From Planctomycetaceae bacterium (GTDB taxonomy: Bacteria > Planctomycetota > Planctomycetia > Planctomycetales > Planctomycetaceae), in contig WFOZ01000360.1 in NCBI GenBank assembly GCA_015487825.1, forward strand, positions 1 to 5,481: 5,481 bases of DNA, given 5' to 3'. The notes under the pieces are model-generated. The model did no database searches. It was not told the DNA's origin and worked only from the letters and a program-made list of their open reading frames with translations. Below are positions 1-5,481 of this stretch, piece after piece (positions within the stretch are counted from its first letter, which is position 1; every line of letters begins with the position of its first letter). A program made the translations under genes and the position numbers.

Positions 1-1253
1 GAGCAGATGCTGCGAGATCGCTGCCAGCAACTGATTGCCACCGAGCACGCCTGTGCGGAGGCGATTGGTTGCATTGATGAAACTGGAACCGCCAAGAGTG
101 GGCATGAAACAGCCGGCGTCAAGCGGCAGTACAATGGCAATCGCGGAAAGATTGAAAACTGTATCAACAATGTTGCGTTGGCGTATTCGGCTCCTGGGTT
201 TGATTGCCTTTTGGACGCACAACTGTACCTGCCCCGTGAGTGGATTGACGATCCGGTGCGCCGAAAAAAAACTACATCCCTGATGAGATTGTCTTCCAAA
301 CGAAACCCCAAATCGCTTTGGATTTGATTGATCGTTCGAGAGACAACGGGATCAAAGTGATGGCCTGGACAGCCGACGAACTTTACGGTCGTGACGGTGC
401 GTTTCTTGATGGACTCGATGCTCGAAAAGAGGCTTTCGTTGTGGAGATCCCGCCGAATGCGCATGCTTGGCTCACCAAGCCGAAAGTACTGAAAAAACCG
501 CCTCAAAACGCTGCAGGGCGTCCGAAGAAATACCCACGATTGTGTCAGCGGGACAGGCAACCAAGCGAAGTTCAAAACCTGGCAAAATACTCGCCGGTAT
601 TGCGTCAGCAGAGACCTCAACGGTACTGCATCAAACAGACACATCACGGCAGCGAGGTTTGGGAAATTCGCTGGGCAACCTGCTGGCGAAAAACGCATAC
701 CGGCGAACTGGTCAGCAACCAATGCACACTGATTGTTGCTCGCAATGTGTTGACTGGCGAAATCAAATACTTTTTATCCAATCGTGTTCCGGGGCGTGAT
801 GGCTGGTCGCTTCGCAAGATTCTGCGGGTCGCTTTTGGACGCTGGCCGATTGAAGATTGCTTTCGGGAAGCCAAAGAAGAACTGGGGCTGGATCATTTTG
901 AATGTCGCGGTTGGCGTTGCATTCATCGCCATCTTTTTATCACAATCCTGAGTCAGCTTTTTTGTGCCCGCACCCGCCAGGAACTTTCACCCAACGAAGA
1001 TGTCCTGAGCGGCGAATTGTTGACGATGGAACAAGTCCGCCGCGCCGCCAACGTGTTCATCGATTCGATTGGCTTGCCGCCACGTTCTCGGCTGCAGCGA
1101 TACGAACAGGAAGCCAACCGCCAGAAATATTACGCCTGCCGCAATGCACAAGCAGCGAAATCTCACCGAAAAACAAGACGCAAACGCCTGGCAGAACTCG
1201 GAATAGACCCCGAAATAATCAAATCCGTTTACCCCAAACCCCCGCCACACTAA
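1..1253 (+). pseudogene. IS701-type DDE transposase, 5'-partial and frameshifted
   Basis: This is a transposase of the IS701/DDE_5 type, which cuts and joins the ends of its insertion sequence. The frame is open from the first base, so the N-terminus lies outside the window. The first part (frame 1, to the stop at 325-327) carries IDETG, with the first catalytic Asp at 76-78, then family-typical blocks ending in LYLPREWIDDP. The similarity then continues in frame 3 with YIPDEIVFQTKPQIALDLID. The second Asp is in WTADELYG (codon 375-377). The likely catalytic Glu lies in FREAKEELGLDHFE (about 867-881), followed by the family-like RNAQAAKSH segment and the stop at 1251-1253. The triad is intact apart from the -1 frame change at 264-271, and frame 3 has a stop at 246-248, so neither frame alone gives a full enzyme. 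It is either a recently broken gene or one rescued by slippage. Family assignment is from remembered motif patterns and is fairly sure. Confidence 0.85.
264..271 (+). other. A8 run at the transposase frame change (candidate slippery site)
   Basis: Eight consecutive A follow CGCCG and precede CTACATC. Reading CGA AAA AAA ACT keeps frame 1, which soon loses family similarity and stops at 325-327. Re-reading one base (AAA, then AAC TAC ATC CCT) enters frame 3, where similarity continues to the end of the protein. The frames are both open only from 249 to 327, so the shift must fall there, and similarity places it at this run. Such runs allow -1 ribosomal slippage or polymerase slippage, and both are used by some insertion sequences. 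No clear downstream hairpin or upstream Shine-Dalgarno-like stimulator is visible. A plain one-base indel is equally possible. Confidence 0.6.
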
Positions 1254-1479
1254 CCTACACCAACAGAACCTGGCGCTGTCCAGTTAATATTCACGAGAAA
1301 AAAACTCAGATCCAACGACCTTCTGACAATCGAAGCGATTTATCAATCCAGGTAAGTTACGTTGAAGTTAACGCCTCGTTAAAGTTTGCGCAAGTTCGCC
1401 TGTTTCACAAATTGCATCTGTTTTCTGGCATCGACCAACGCTTGAAAACGCTACAAAAGCGAGCAAATTAAACTTCAGA

Positions 1480-1508
1480 TTGACACTCTATTTTATCGCA
1501 GATAGAGT
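1480..1508 (+). promoter_or_regulatory. Candidate sigma70-type promoter for the amidase gene
   Basis: TTGACA at 1480-1485 is a perfect -35 match. After exactly 17 bases comes TAGAGT (1503-1508), which matches four of six positions of the -10 consensus. Transcription would start near 1515 and leave a leader of roughly 85 bases before the ATG at 1600. The spacing and location upstream of a gene make this more than chance resemblance, although planctomycete promoter preferences may differ from the E. coli consensus used here. Confidence 0.5.
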
Positions 1509-1509
1509 G
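1484..1509. repeat. 8-bp perfect inverted repeat inside the promoter
   Basis: CACTCTAT (1484-1491) and ATAGAGTG (1502-1509) are perfect reverse complements separated by 10 bases. The left arm overlaps the end of the -35 box and the right arm covers the -10 box. Centre-to-centre spacing of 18 bases is close to two helical turns, as expected for an operator bound by a dimeric repressor. As RNA it could also form a hairpin, but no T-run follows, so it is not a terminator. The operator role is inferred. Confidence 0.35.
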
Positions 1510-1599
1510 CTGAGATCATCTGACGGTTGGAGCATCGTAGCCGCCCTTAAATTGAAAAAGAGCGTCCTGCCAATCCGCAGCCGGTGTCCAATAAATTTA

Positions 1600-2361
1600 A
1601 TGACCACCAATGAAAGTGGGACAGCTGATCCAGTGGTTATCACAATCATCAACAAAAGAAATTTGTTTCTACCAGTTGCTGCAATTATTGCTGTGTGGTT
1701 TTACGCTGGGCAAAGTGCAATGGCCGGTTCTCCGCGTTCAAATGCGCCATCCAATTATAATCATCCGCCGCCAATTGATATGTCAAGAGTTTTGAATTCG
1801 CGTTTTAAGAAATCTACTTCTCCATTTAGAAAACAAACCAGCAGCAATAATCCCAACCCCTGGCAACCGGAAGCGAAAGAACGTCACTGGAAGTACATCG
1901 TACTGCATCACACCGCTACGCAAAAAGGAAGTGTGGCCTCGATTCACCAGGCACATTTGCAGCGAGTGGACAGCCGGGGGAATCCGTGGAGAGGGATTGG
2001 ATACCATTTTGTCATCGGTAATGGAAACGAAATGAAAGATGGTAAAATTGAACCGACTTTCCGCTGGATCGATCAGACTGAAGGGGCACATGCAGGAAAC
2101 GCCAATTATAACAAAATGGGGATAGGAATTTGTCTGGTTGGGAACTTTGATAAAACAAGGCCGACCTCAAAACAGTTGGATTCGTTGAAAACATTGCTCG
2201 ATATTCTGAAGGATAAATACTCGATTGGTTCAAAAAATGTTGTGGCCCACAAAAGCGTGAAAGCCACAGGCTGCCCCGGTAAATATTTTCCGTTGCACCT
2301 GTTTTCTCAAGCAAAAGGGTGCCGCGGGGTTCATTATTATCATCGGTTTCGATTGCGGTAG
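1600..2361 (+). CDS. Exported N-acetylmuramoyl-L-alanine amidase (PGRP / Amidase_2 fold)
   Basis: This is a zinc amidase predicted to cut the bond between N-acetylmuramic acid and L-alanine in peptidoglycan outside the cytoplasm. With the ATG at 1600 it has 253 residues. Residues 19-42 look like a signal peptide (NKR, a hydrophobic core, then AMA before Gly43). A Pro/Ser/Asn-rich linker runs to about residue 95. The domain follows: YIVLHHTAT with zinc ligand His103, GYHFVIG with Tyr135, GAHAG near 164, [10 protein letters not shown], and [12 protein letters not shown] with zinc ligands His217 and Cys225. Their spacing of 8 matches T7 lysozyme His122/Cys130, and Thr223 sits where T7 has Lys128, as in many PGRPs. 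The frame is open back to a TTG at 1480, but that extension puts 40 odd residues before the signal peptide and overlaps the promoter. GTG at 1633 is an alternative start. The tail after [10 protein letters not shown] is unusually basic and aromatic. No strong ribosome binding site is seen. Confidence 0.88.
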   Translation: MTTNESGTADPVVITIINKRNLFLPVAAIIAVWFYAGQSAMAGSPRSNAPSNYNHPPPIDMSRVLNSRFKKSTSPFRKQTSSNNPNPWQPEAKERHWKYIVLHHTATQKGSVASIHQAHLQRVDSRGNPWRGIGYHFVIGNGNEMKDGKIEPTFRWIDQTEGAHAGNANYNKMGIGICLVGNFDKTRPTSKQLDSLKTLLDILKDKYSIGSKNVVAHKSVKATGCPGKYFPLHLFSQAKGCRGVHYYHRFRLR

Positions 2362-2421
2362 TAAATTACTTTTTAAATTTTAACAACATCGATTCATTTT
2401 CAGACGTTCCTGAAGCCCTCT

Positions 2422-2452
2422 TTGGCAGTGAGGGTGAGCGTAACAATACATT
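2422..2452 (+). promoter_or_regulatory. Weak candidate promoter before the hydrolase-like gene
   Basis: TTGGCA (2422-2427) matches five of six -35 positions, and TACATT (2447-2452) matches four of six -10 positions. The 19-base spacer is longer than ideal. It lies in the 134-base gap upstream of the gene starting at 2496, an AT-rich stretch with no other feature. The two genes could instead be co-transcribed from the amidase promoter. Confidence 0.22.
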
Positions 2453-2495
2453 ATTCTATTTTGCATTTAATCCAAGACAGAAGTAGACCTTTATT

Positions 2496-3281
2496 ATGAA
2501 ACGTTTTCACTTTGATCCGGGCCATCGTCATTTTGCGCATCAGACCTATTCGCAATACGACCCTGAAGCGATTAAAGAACTGCTCGCCTCATTAGCCTGG
2601 CAGGAAGAACAGGAGATCGCTGAAAACTATCAGGAAGAAATTTCTGAAGAAGACCTGGGATTGCCCAGGAACCTGCTTACGCCGGATGCGTTTTACTATC
2701 CTGAAAAACATGAACCGAAATACGCTTATCCTTTAATTATCTGGCTTTGCGATAGTCGTTCCTCTTCGCGTGATTTTCAAGACCTGATGCCTTTGATCAG
2801 CGATCAGAATTATCTGGGGCTGGAAATTTCTCTTGATCAGCTTCCACATAACAGAACCATTTGCTGTAACCAGTTGATGAGCCATATTCAGGAAGAATTG
2901 GTGGAATTTAACCTGGAGGCTAATATTCATCCGGATCGAATTTATCTGGCAGGATTTGAAGAGCGTGCTTCTATTGCCATGAAACTCACCTTGATGCACC
3001 CATTACAATTCGCCGGTTTTCTGGCAATCAACCCTGTCAATAACGGGCTTGATAATCCGCTGAAGAATTTCCGTTTTCTCAGGCATCTGCGAGGGTTACT
3101 GGCAACAACGAACTCAGCGGAATCAGAAAAACAGGACTGGCTCAAGCCGTTTGCTCAATTACTACACGATGCCGGAGTTGGAATTCAACTCGACACCCGC
3201 AAGAAAACAGAGGCCGGAGCATGCCAATTGCTCAATCAGTTTATTATGGATGGAATTTACGCCGGTTATAAAAAACAGTAG
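2496..3281 (+). CDS. Alpha/beta-hydrolase-like protein, predicted catalytically dead
   Basis: This 261-residue protein resembles the phospholipase/carboxylesterase branch of alpha/beta hydrolases, but its active site is replaced. Visible landmarks: an acidic, Glu-rich N-terminal helix (about 24-53), a first core strand YPLIIWL (78-84), MPLISDQNYLGLEI (98-111), the segment HPDRIYLAGFEERASIAMKL (145-164) before MHPLQFAGFLAINP, and a C-terminal helix LLNQFIMDGI (245-254). The oxyanion His-Gly expected after the first strand reads Cys85-Asp86. The nucleophile elbow GxSxG reads Gly153-Phe-Glu155-Glu-Arg157, with no Ser. The C-terminal Gly-His region reads DTRKKTE, with no His. It lacks a signal peptide, so it is probably cytoplasmic. 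It lies 134 bases after the amidase gene on the same strand and starts without an obvious ribosome binding site. A binding or scaffold role is possible; the function is unknown. Confidence 0.7.
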   Translation: MKRFHFDPGHRHFAHQTYSQYDPEAIKELLASLAWQEEQEIAENYQEEISEEDLGLPRNLLTPDAFYYPEKHEPKYAYPLIIWLCDSRSSSRDFQDLMPLISDQNYLGLEISLDQLPHNRTICCNQLMSHIQEELVEFNLEANIHPDRIYLAGFEERASIAMKLTLMHPLQFAGFLAINPVNNGLDNPLKNFRFLRHLRGLLATTNSAESEKQDWLKPFAQLLHDAGVGIQLDTRKKTEAGACQLLNQFIMDGIYAGYKKQ

Positions 3282-3297
3282 AGGCGAGTTGGCGTTT

Positions 3298-3319
3298 ACC
3301 TGCTGCTTGTTGAGCAGGT
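3298..3319. terminator. Hairpin between the convergent genes (possible terminator)
   Basis: ACCTGCT (3298-3304) and AGCAGGT (3313-3319) form a perfect 7-bp stem with an 8-base loop, 17 bases after the stop of the hydrolase-like gene and 39 bases before the end of the convergent transporter gene. The position suits a terminator, but no T-run follows on either strand, so intrinsic termination is uncertain. Confidence 0.35.
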
Positions 3320-3358
3320 TGGGCCTGATTAATAACAGAATTGATGCGTGGTTTGTTT

Positions 3359-4624
3359 TCAGTTCAGTTGTTTCTGAATCGTTAGAAAACCGGCGTAGAG
3401 GAAAAAGAGCAAGGCGAGTGAGAGAATCGCTGTGCTCCAGAAGGGGTTTCTTGCCGATTGGCCGATTCGTTTCTGTTGGCTTCCCAGAATAAGCAGCACC
3501 ATCGCCAGCATCGGGATGATGAGTGCTCCGCAAATGGAATAGATTTTCTGTAGCGTTTTGAAATCGTACCATAAAGCGACCATCGGCACAGTCGCCATCC
3601 CAACAAGATAGCATCGATAAGGCGTACTGCTGGTAGTGATTTGTCTGGGTGTTTGCTTTTTATAATGTGCGACCAACGATTCAAACACATCGGTAAACAA
3701 GTAGGGAATTGATTGCCAGACTCCCAGCAAACTGCTGAAAACCGCGCCCCATGCACCGAGTAGAAACAGCCAGAATGCGATGTGCCCCTGCTCCCCGAAA
3801 GTCGTCTTTAACTGCTCAGCCAGTAACAGGATTATTTGAGAAGAACTTCCTTTTTCCAGATCTGTCTGCGACCCAATAATAACCATCGCGATTCCGAACA
3901 GCGCCGTCATGATGTATCCGGTTGCAAGATCGAGCCGGCAGAGGTTGAGCTGCTCGAGTGAGGTTCTGTTTTCTTCACGTATCCAGTAACCATAACAGAC
4001 AATTGTTAAAGTTCCGCCGATTCCTCCCAATAACGCAACGCTCCAGTCTAATCCGGCTCCATCCAGCTGGGGGATGCGGGGAATAAACAGGCCGGAAAAT
4101 ACTTCACTGAGATCCGGTTTGATGAGCACTGCTGTCGTCACAACAATAAAAAACATAATGGCAATACAGACAGCCATTACCCGTTCAAATAAACGATACC
4201 CTCCCAGAAAAACCAGTGTCACCGCAACAAGACTTTGGACAATGCCCCACAGAATTTTATCATGAAAAGCTGTTTGAAAAACCGGACAGATTGCGTGAAG
4301 AACAACGCCACTGGCACTCATTAACGCAGCGGCGACAAAGAATGTCCATAAAATGAGATAAGCGAGAAACGACCAGAGAAATACGATGCCAAAGTGCTGA
4401 GAACAGCCTTCAAGGATTGTCGTTCCAGTGGCAAGCTGCCAACGAGCTAACCCTTCGTTGAGAGCAAATTTGAAAACCGCTCCGATGACTACCGCCCAGA
4501 GAATAGTCAACCCAAGCTGACTCCCGGTAAAAGCTCCCGTTGCAAGATCCCCCGCCCCGACACCGGTCGCTGCAACCAGTACACCAGGCCCCAGTATTGC
4601 AAAAAAACGAGAAACCGATTTCAT
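3359..4624 (-). CDS. Nramp-like (SLC11-related) membrane transporter with divergent metal-site motifs
   Basis: This 421-residue integral membrane protein has about eleven hydrophobic segments, as in the Nramp family of proton-coupled divalent metal importers. The N-terminus GPGVLVAATGVGAGDLATG (residues 12-30) aligns with the first Nramp helix, but the metal-binding DPGN is replaced by Gly23-Ala-Gly-Asp26. The sixth helix, which carries MPH in classical members, reads CYGYWIREE (210-218) after GGIGGTLTIV. The substrate therefore cannot be taken as Mn or Fe; the protein belongs to an outlying Nramp-related group. Other Nramp-like segments are GLARWQLATGTT (58-69) and GAWGAVFSSLLGVWQSIPYL (290-309). 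The length fits the family. The ATG at 4624 puts the first helix right at the N-terminus; GGATGGCGAG shortly upstream gives a modest ribosome binding site. The gene follows the repeat-protein gene on the same strand, with a terminator-like hairpin between them. Confidence 0.82.
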   Translation of the reverse strand: MKSVSRFFAILGPGVLVAATGVGAGDLATGAFTGSQLGLTILWAVVIGAVFKFALNEGLARWQLATGTTILEGCSQHFGIVFLWSFLAYLILWTFFVAAALMSASGVVLHAICPVFQTAFHDKILWGIVQSLVAVTLVFLGGYRLFERVMAVCIAIMFFIVVTTAVLIKPDLSEVFSGLFIPRIPQLDGAGLDWSVALLGGIGGTLTIVCYGYWIREENRTSLEQLNLCRLDLATGYIMTALFGIAMVIIGSQTDLEKGSSSQIILLLAEQLKTTFGEQGHIAFWLFLLGAWGAVFSSLLGVWQSIPYLFTDVFESLVAHYKKQTPRQITTSSTPYRCYLVGMATVPMVALWYDFKTLQKIYSICGALIIPMLAMVLLILGSQQKRIGQSARNPFWSTAILSLALLFFLYAGFLTIQKQLN

Positions 4625-4649
4625 GTTTGCATGCTCGCCATCCAGGATT

Positions 4650-4706
4650 CGAAAAGAATATAGCCCAGCTTATTTCGGCAATTTAACACCGAAACAGCCG
4701 GGCTAT
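4650..4706 (-). terminator. Strong intrinsic terminator of the leucine-rich-repeat gene
   Basis: Read on the minus strand, an arm at 4706-4689 (ATAGCCCGGCTGTTTCGG) pairs with 4678-4660 (CCGAAATAAGCTGGGCTAT). Seven outer pairs, one G-U, three more pairs, a small internal loop and six inner pairs enclose a 10-base loop. The stem is followed by ATTCTTTTC. It begins 23 bases after the stop of the repeat gene (4730-4732), the expected place for a rho-independent terminator. Confidence 0.72.
4657..4662 (-). promoter_or_regulatory. Candidate -10 box for the transporter gene
   Basis: On the minus strand TATATT lies at 4662-4657 and matches five of six -10 positions. Transcription would start near 4649, about 25 bases before the ATG at 4624. 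The -35 partner is poor (TTAAAT-like sequence in the hairpin loop). The box overlaps the outer base of the terminator hairpin of the preceding gene. Confidence 0.3.
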
Positions 4707-4729
4707 TGTCTGAATCTATTTGCCTGAGG

Positions 4730-5425
4730 TTATTTTTTTGCTGCTGGTTTTTTCTCTGCAGGTTTCTTTTCAGCTGCCTTCTTTTCTACTTTCTTGGGAG
4801 CAGGTTTCTTTTCGGCTGCTTTTTTCTCTGCTGGCTTTTTTTCCGCTTTCTTTTTCTCCGGCTTCTTCTCTTCAGCTTTGGGAGGAGCAGGTTTGATGAG
4901 GGTCAGGGCTGAGACGATTTGGAGTTTAGGAAGTTTTGCCTGCAGTTTTTTAATACCTGCTTCTGTTGTGCCGGTTTGCCAGAGATACAATTTTTGTAGA
5001 GATTTGAGTCCCGCAAGCTGATCCAATCCGGCATCAGTGATTTTTGTGCCGTACAGATTAAGGTAAGTGAGATTCTGTAACCCGGCCAGATGCTTCAAAC
5101 CAGCATCTGTGATGGCCGTTTTTTCCAGATGTAAGTGAACCAGCGACTTCAACCCGGTCAGGTGCTTCAAGCCGGCGTCTGTAATTTTTGTTCCCCGCAA
5201 ATTCACCTGATAGACTTTGGTCAGTTTCGCCAGTGGTGCCAAATTGGCGTCTTTAATTTCCTGATCAGAAAGATGATACGAAATTTCAAGCCGGTCATCA
5301 TTTTGCGCCAGTTTGATCACACGCCCTCCTTTGGCCTGAACCTGCGCAATCGCAGCTTCATCGGCGAAGAGGTCTGAGACTAAAAGAAGGGAAAAACAGA
5401 CGGAAAAAATTGCTTTGCTGATCAT
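4730..5425 (-). CDS. Exported leucine-rich-repeat protein with lysine-rich tail
   Basis: This 231-residue protein has no catalytic motif; it is likely a secreted or periplasmic binding protein. Residues 1-21 form a signal peptide (MISK, a hydrophobic core, then DLFA before Asp22). Four exact 24-residue repeats follow at 62-85, 86-109, 110-133 and 134-157, each ending in a form of TKITDAG, then a partial repeat to about 171. Such repeats form a curved ligand-binding surface. Residues 178-231 are a low-complexity tail of Lys, Ala, Pro and Glu with 23 Lys in 54 residues. Lys-Lys pairs recur mostly every five residues, which resembles histone-H1-like tails. Because the protein is exported, the tail more likely binds anionic wall, polysaccharide or extracellular nucleic acid; this is inference. 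The ATG at 5425 is supported by CAGGAGA about eight bases upstream. Fourth-repeat residues (WQTGTTEAG) are the most diverged. Confidence 0.8.
   Translation of the reverse strand: MISKAIFSVCFSLLLVSDLFADEAAIAQVQAKGGRVIKLAQNDDRLEISYHLSDQEIKDANLAPLAKLTKVYQVNLRGTKITDAGLKHLTGLKSLVHLHLEKTAITDAGLKHLAGLQNLTYLNLYGTKITDAGLDQLAGLKSLQKLYLWQTGTTEAGIKKLQAKLPKLQIVSALTLIKPAPPKAEEKKPEKKKAEKKPAEKKAAEKKPAPKKVEKKAAEKKPAEKKPAAKK
4733..4894 (-). repeat. Lys/Ala/Pro low-complexity tail, 15-base periodic DNA
   Basis: This stretch encodes residues 178-231 of the repeat protein. Lys-Lys pairs at 187, 192, 196, 201, 206, 211, 215, 220, 225 and 230 give a pitch of five residues (15 bases) with small slips near 192 and 215. 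On the plus strand it appears as a T/C-rich tract with several T runs, including T7 at 4733-4739. The near-regular units suggest growth by slippage or unequal exchange, so length variation between strains is expected. Confidence 0.7.
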
Positions 5426-5433
5426 TATCTCTC

Positions 5434-5440
5434 TCTCCTG
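5434..5440 (-). promoter_or_regulatory. Shine-Dalgarno sequence of the repeat-protein gene
   Basis: CAGGAGA on the minus strand lies eight bases before the ATG at 5425-5423, separated by GAGAGATA. It is the only textbook ribosome binding site in the window and fixes this start. Too little sequence remains upstream (to 5481) to identify a promoter. Confidence 0.7.
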
Positions 5441-5481
5441 TTAGTATTCACGATTTGTTCAACAACGCCCCTGCTGGTAAC

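Larger units (their letters stand above)
1254..1599. other. 346-base non-coding gap: presumed IS right flank plus 5' region of the amidase gene
   Basis: I see no convincing gene here. The right end of the insertion sequence should lie soon after 1253, but the left end is outside the window, so the terminal inverted repeat and target duplication cannot be defined; bases 1270-1295 are the candidate zone, with a TTAA at 1284-1287. Further on, AAGTT occurs four times (1354, 1365, 1382 and 1392) around a small palindrome, TTAACG-CCT-CGTTAA (1368-1382). The last part holds a sigma70-like promoter (1480-1508) and the presumed leader of the amidase gene. An open frame 2 runs to 1471 but shows no recognisable protein family. 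Confidence 0.5.

Noticed and set aside
1270..1295. Terminal inverted repeat of the insertion sequence
   Set aside because: The left end is outside the window, so no repeat pair or target duplication can be shown; it is kept only as a candidate zone.
902..1471. 189-codon open frame on the plus strand, frame 2
   Set aside because: Most of it overlaps the transposase, whose frame carries the family motifs. The part beyond 1253 shows no recognisable family and no start signal of its own.
1480..1599. TTG at 1480 as start of the amidase
   Set aside because: It would add 40 residues ahead of an obvious signal peptide and coincides with the -35 box TTGACA.
2416..2434. CCCTC/GAGGG hairpin after the amidase gene as a terminator
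   Set aside because: The stem is only five pairs with a 9-base loop and no T-run follows.
3162..3614. 150-codon minus-strand frame overlapping the end of the transporter and the hydrolase-like gene
   Set aside because: It is in another frame of the transporter region, crosses the convergent gap, and has no domain or export signal.
4706..5021. Phe/Leu/Ser-rich plus-strand open frames (4706-4912 and 4794-5021)
   Set aside because: These are the antisense of the lysine-rich tail: AAA/AAG repeats read backwards give Phe and Leu codons. They only imitate membrane proteins.

Overview
The window looks like a stretch of planctomycete chromosome, perhaps from the Gimesia/Rubinisphaera side of the phylum. 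This is an inference from protein style: an exported leucine-rich-repeat protein with 'TKITDAGLKHL'-type repeats and a lysine/alanine/proline tail, a degenerate carboxylesterase-fold protein of a kind I associate with that phylum, moderate GC content, and mostly weak or absent Shine-Dalgarno sequences. No rRNA, tRNA or CRISPR array is visible.

Layout. Positions 1-1253 (+) hold the last three quarters or so of an IS701-type DDE transposase. Its beginning lies outside the window, and it is split by a -1 frame change at a run of eight A (264-271). Positions 1254-1599 hold no convincing gene. This stretch should include the right end of the insertion sequence, and it contains a good sigma70-like promoter at 1480-1508 with an inverted repeat inside it. 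Positions 1600-2361 (+) encode an exported zinc N-acetylmuramoyl-L-alanine amidase of the PGRP/Amidase_2 fold. Positions 2496-3281 (+) encode an alpha/beta-hydrolase-like protein that has lost its recognisable catalytic motifs. Two genes lie on the minus strand and converge on it: an Nramp-like membrane transporter (4624 to 3359) and, upstream of that, a secreted leucine-rich-repeat protein with a 54-residue lysine-rich tail (5425 to 4730). A strong hairpin at 4660-4706 separates the two minus-strand genes and probably terminates the repeat gene. A TATATT box at its edge may start the transporter transcript.

How the genes work together. Two products are predicted to be exported (the amidase and the repeat protein) and one is an inner-membrane transporter, so the region leans towards the cell envelope. 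The spacing, strand changes and the hairpin argue against a single operon, and I see no clear multi-gene system. The most unusual items are the hydrolase-like protein with all its active-site motifs replaced, the Nramp relative with GAGD in place of the DPGN metal-binding motif, and the regular Lys-Lys tail of the repeat protein.
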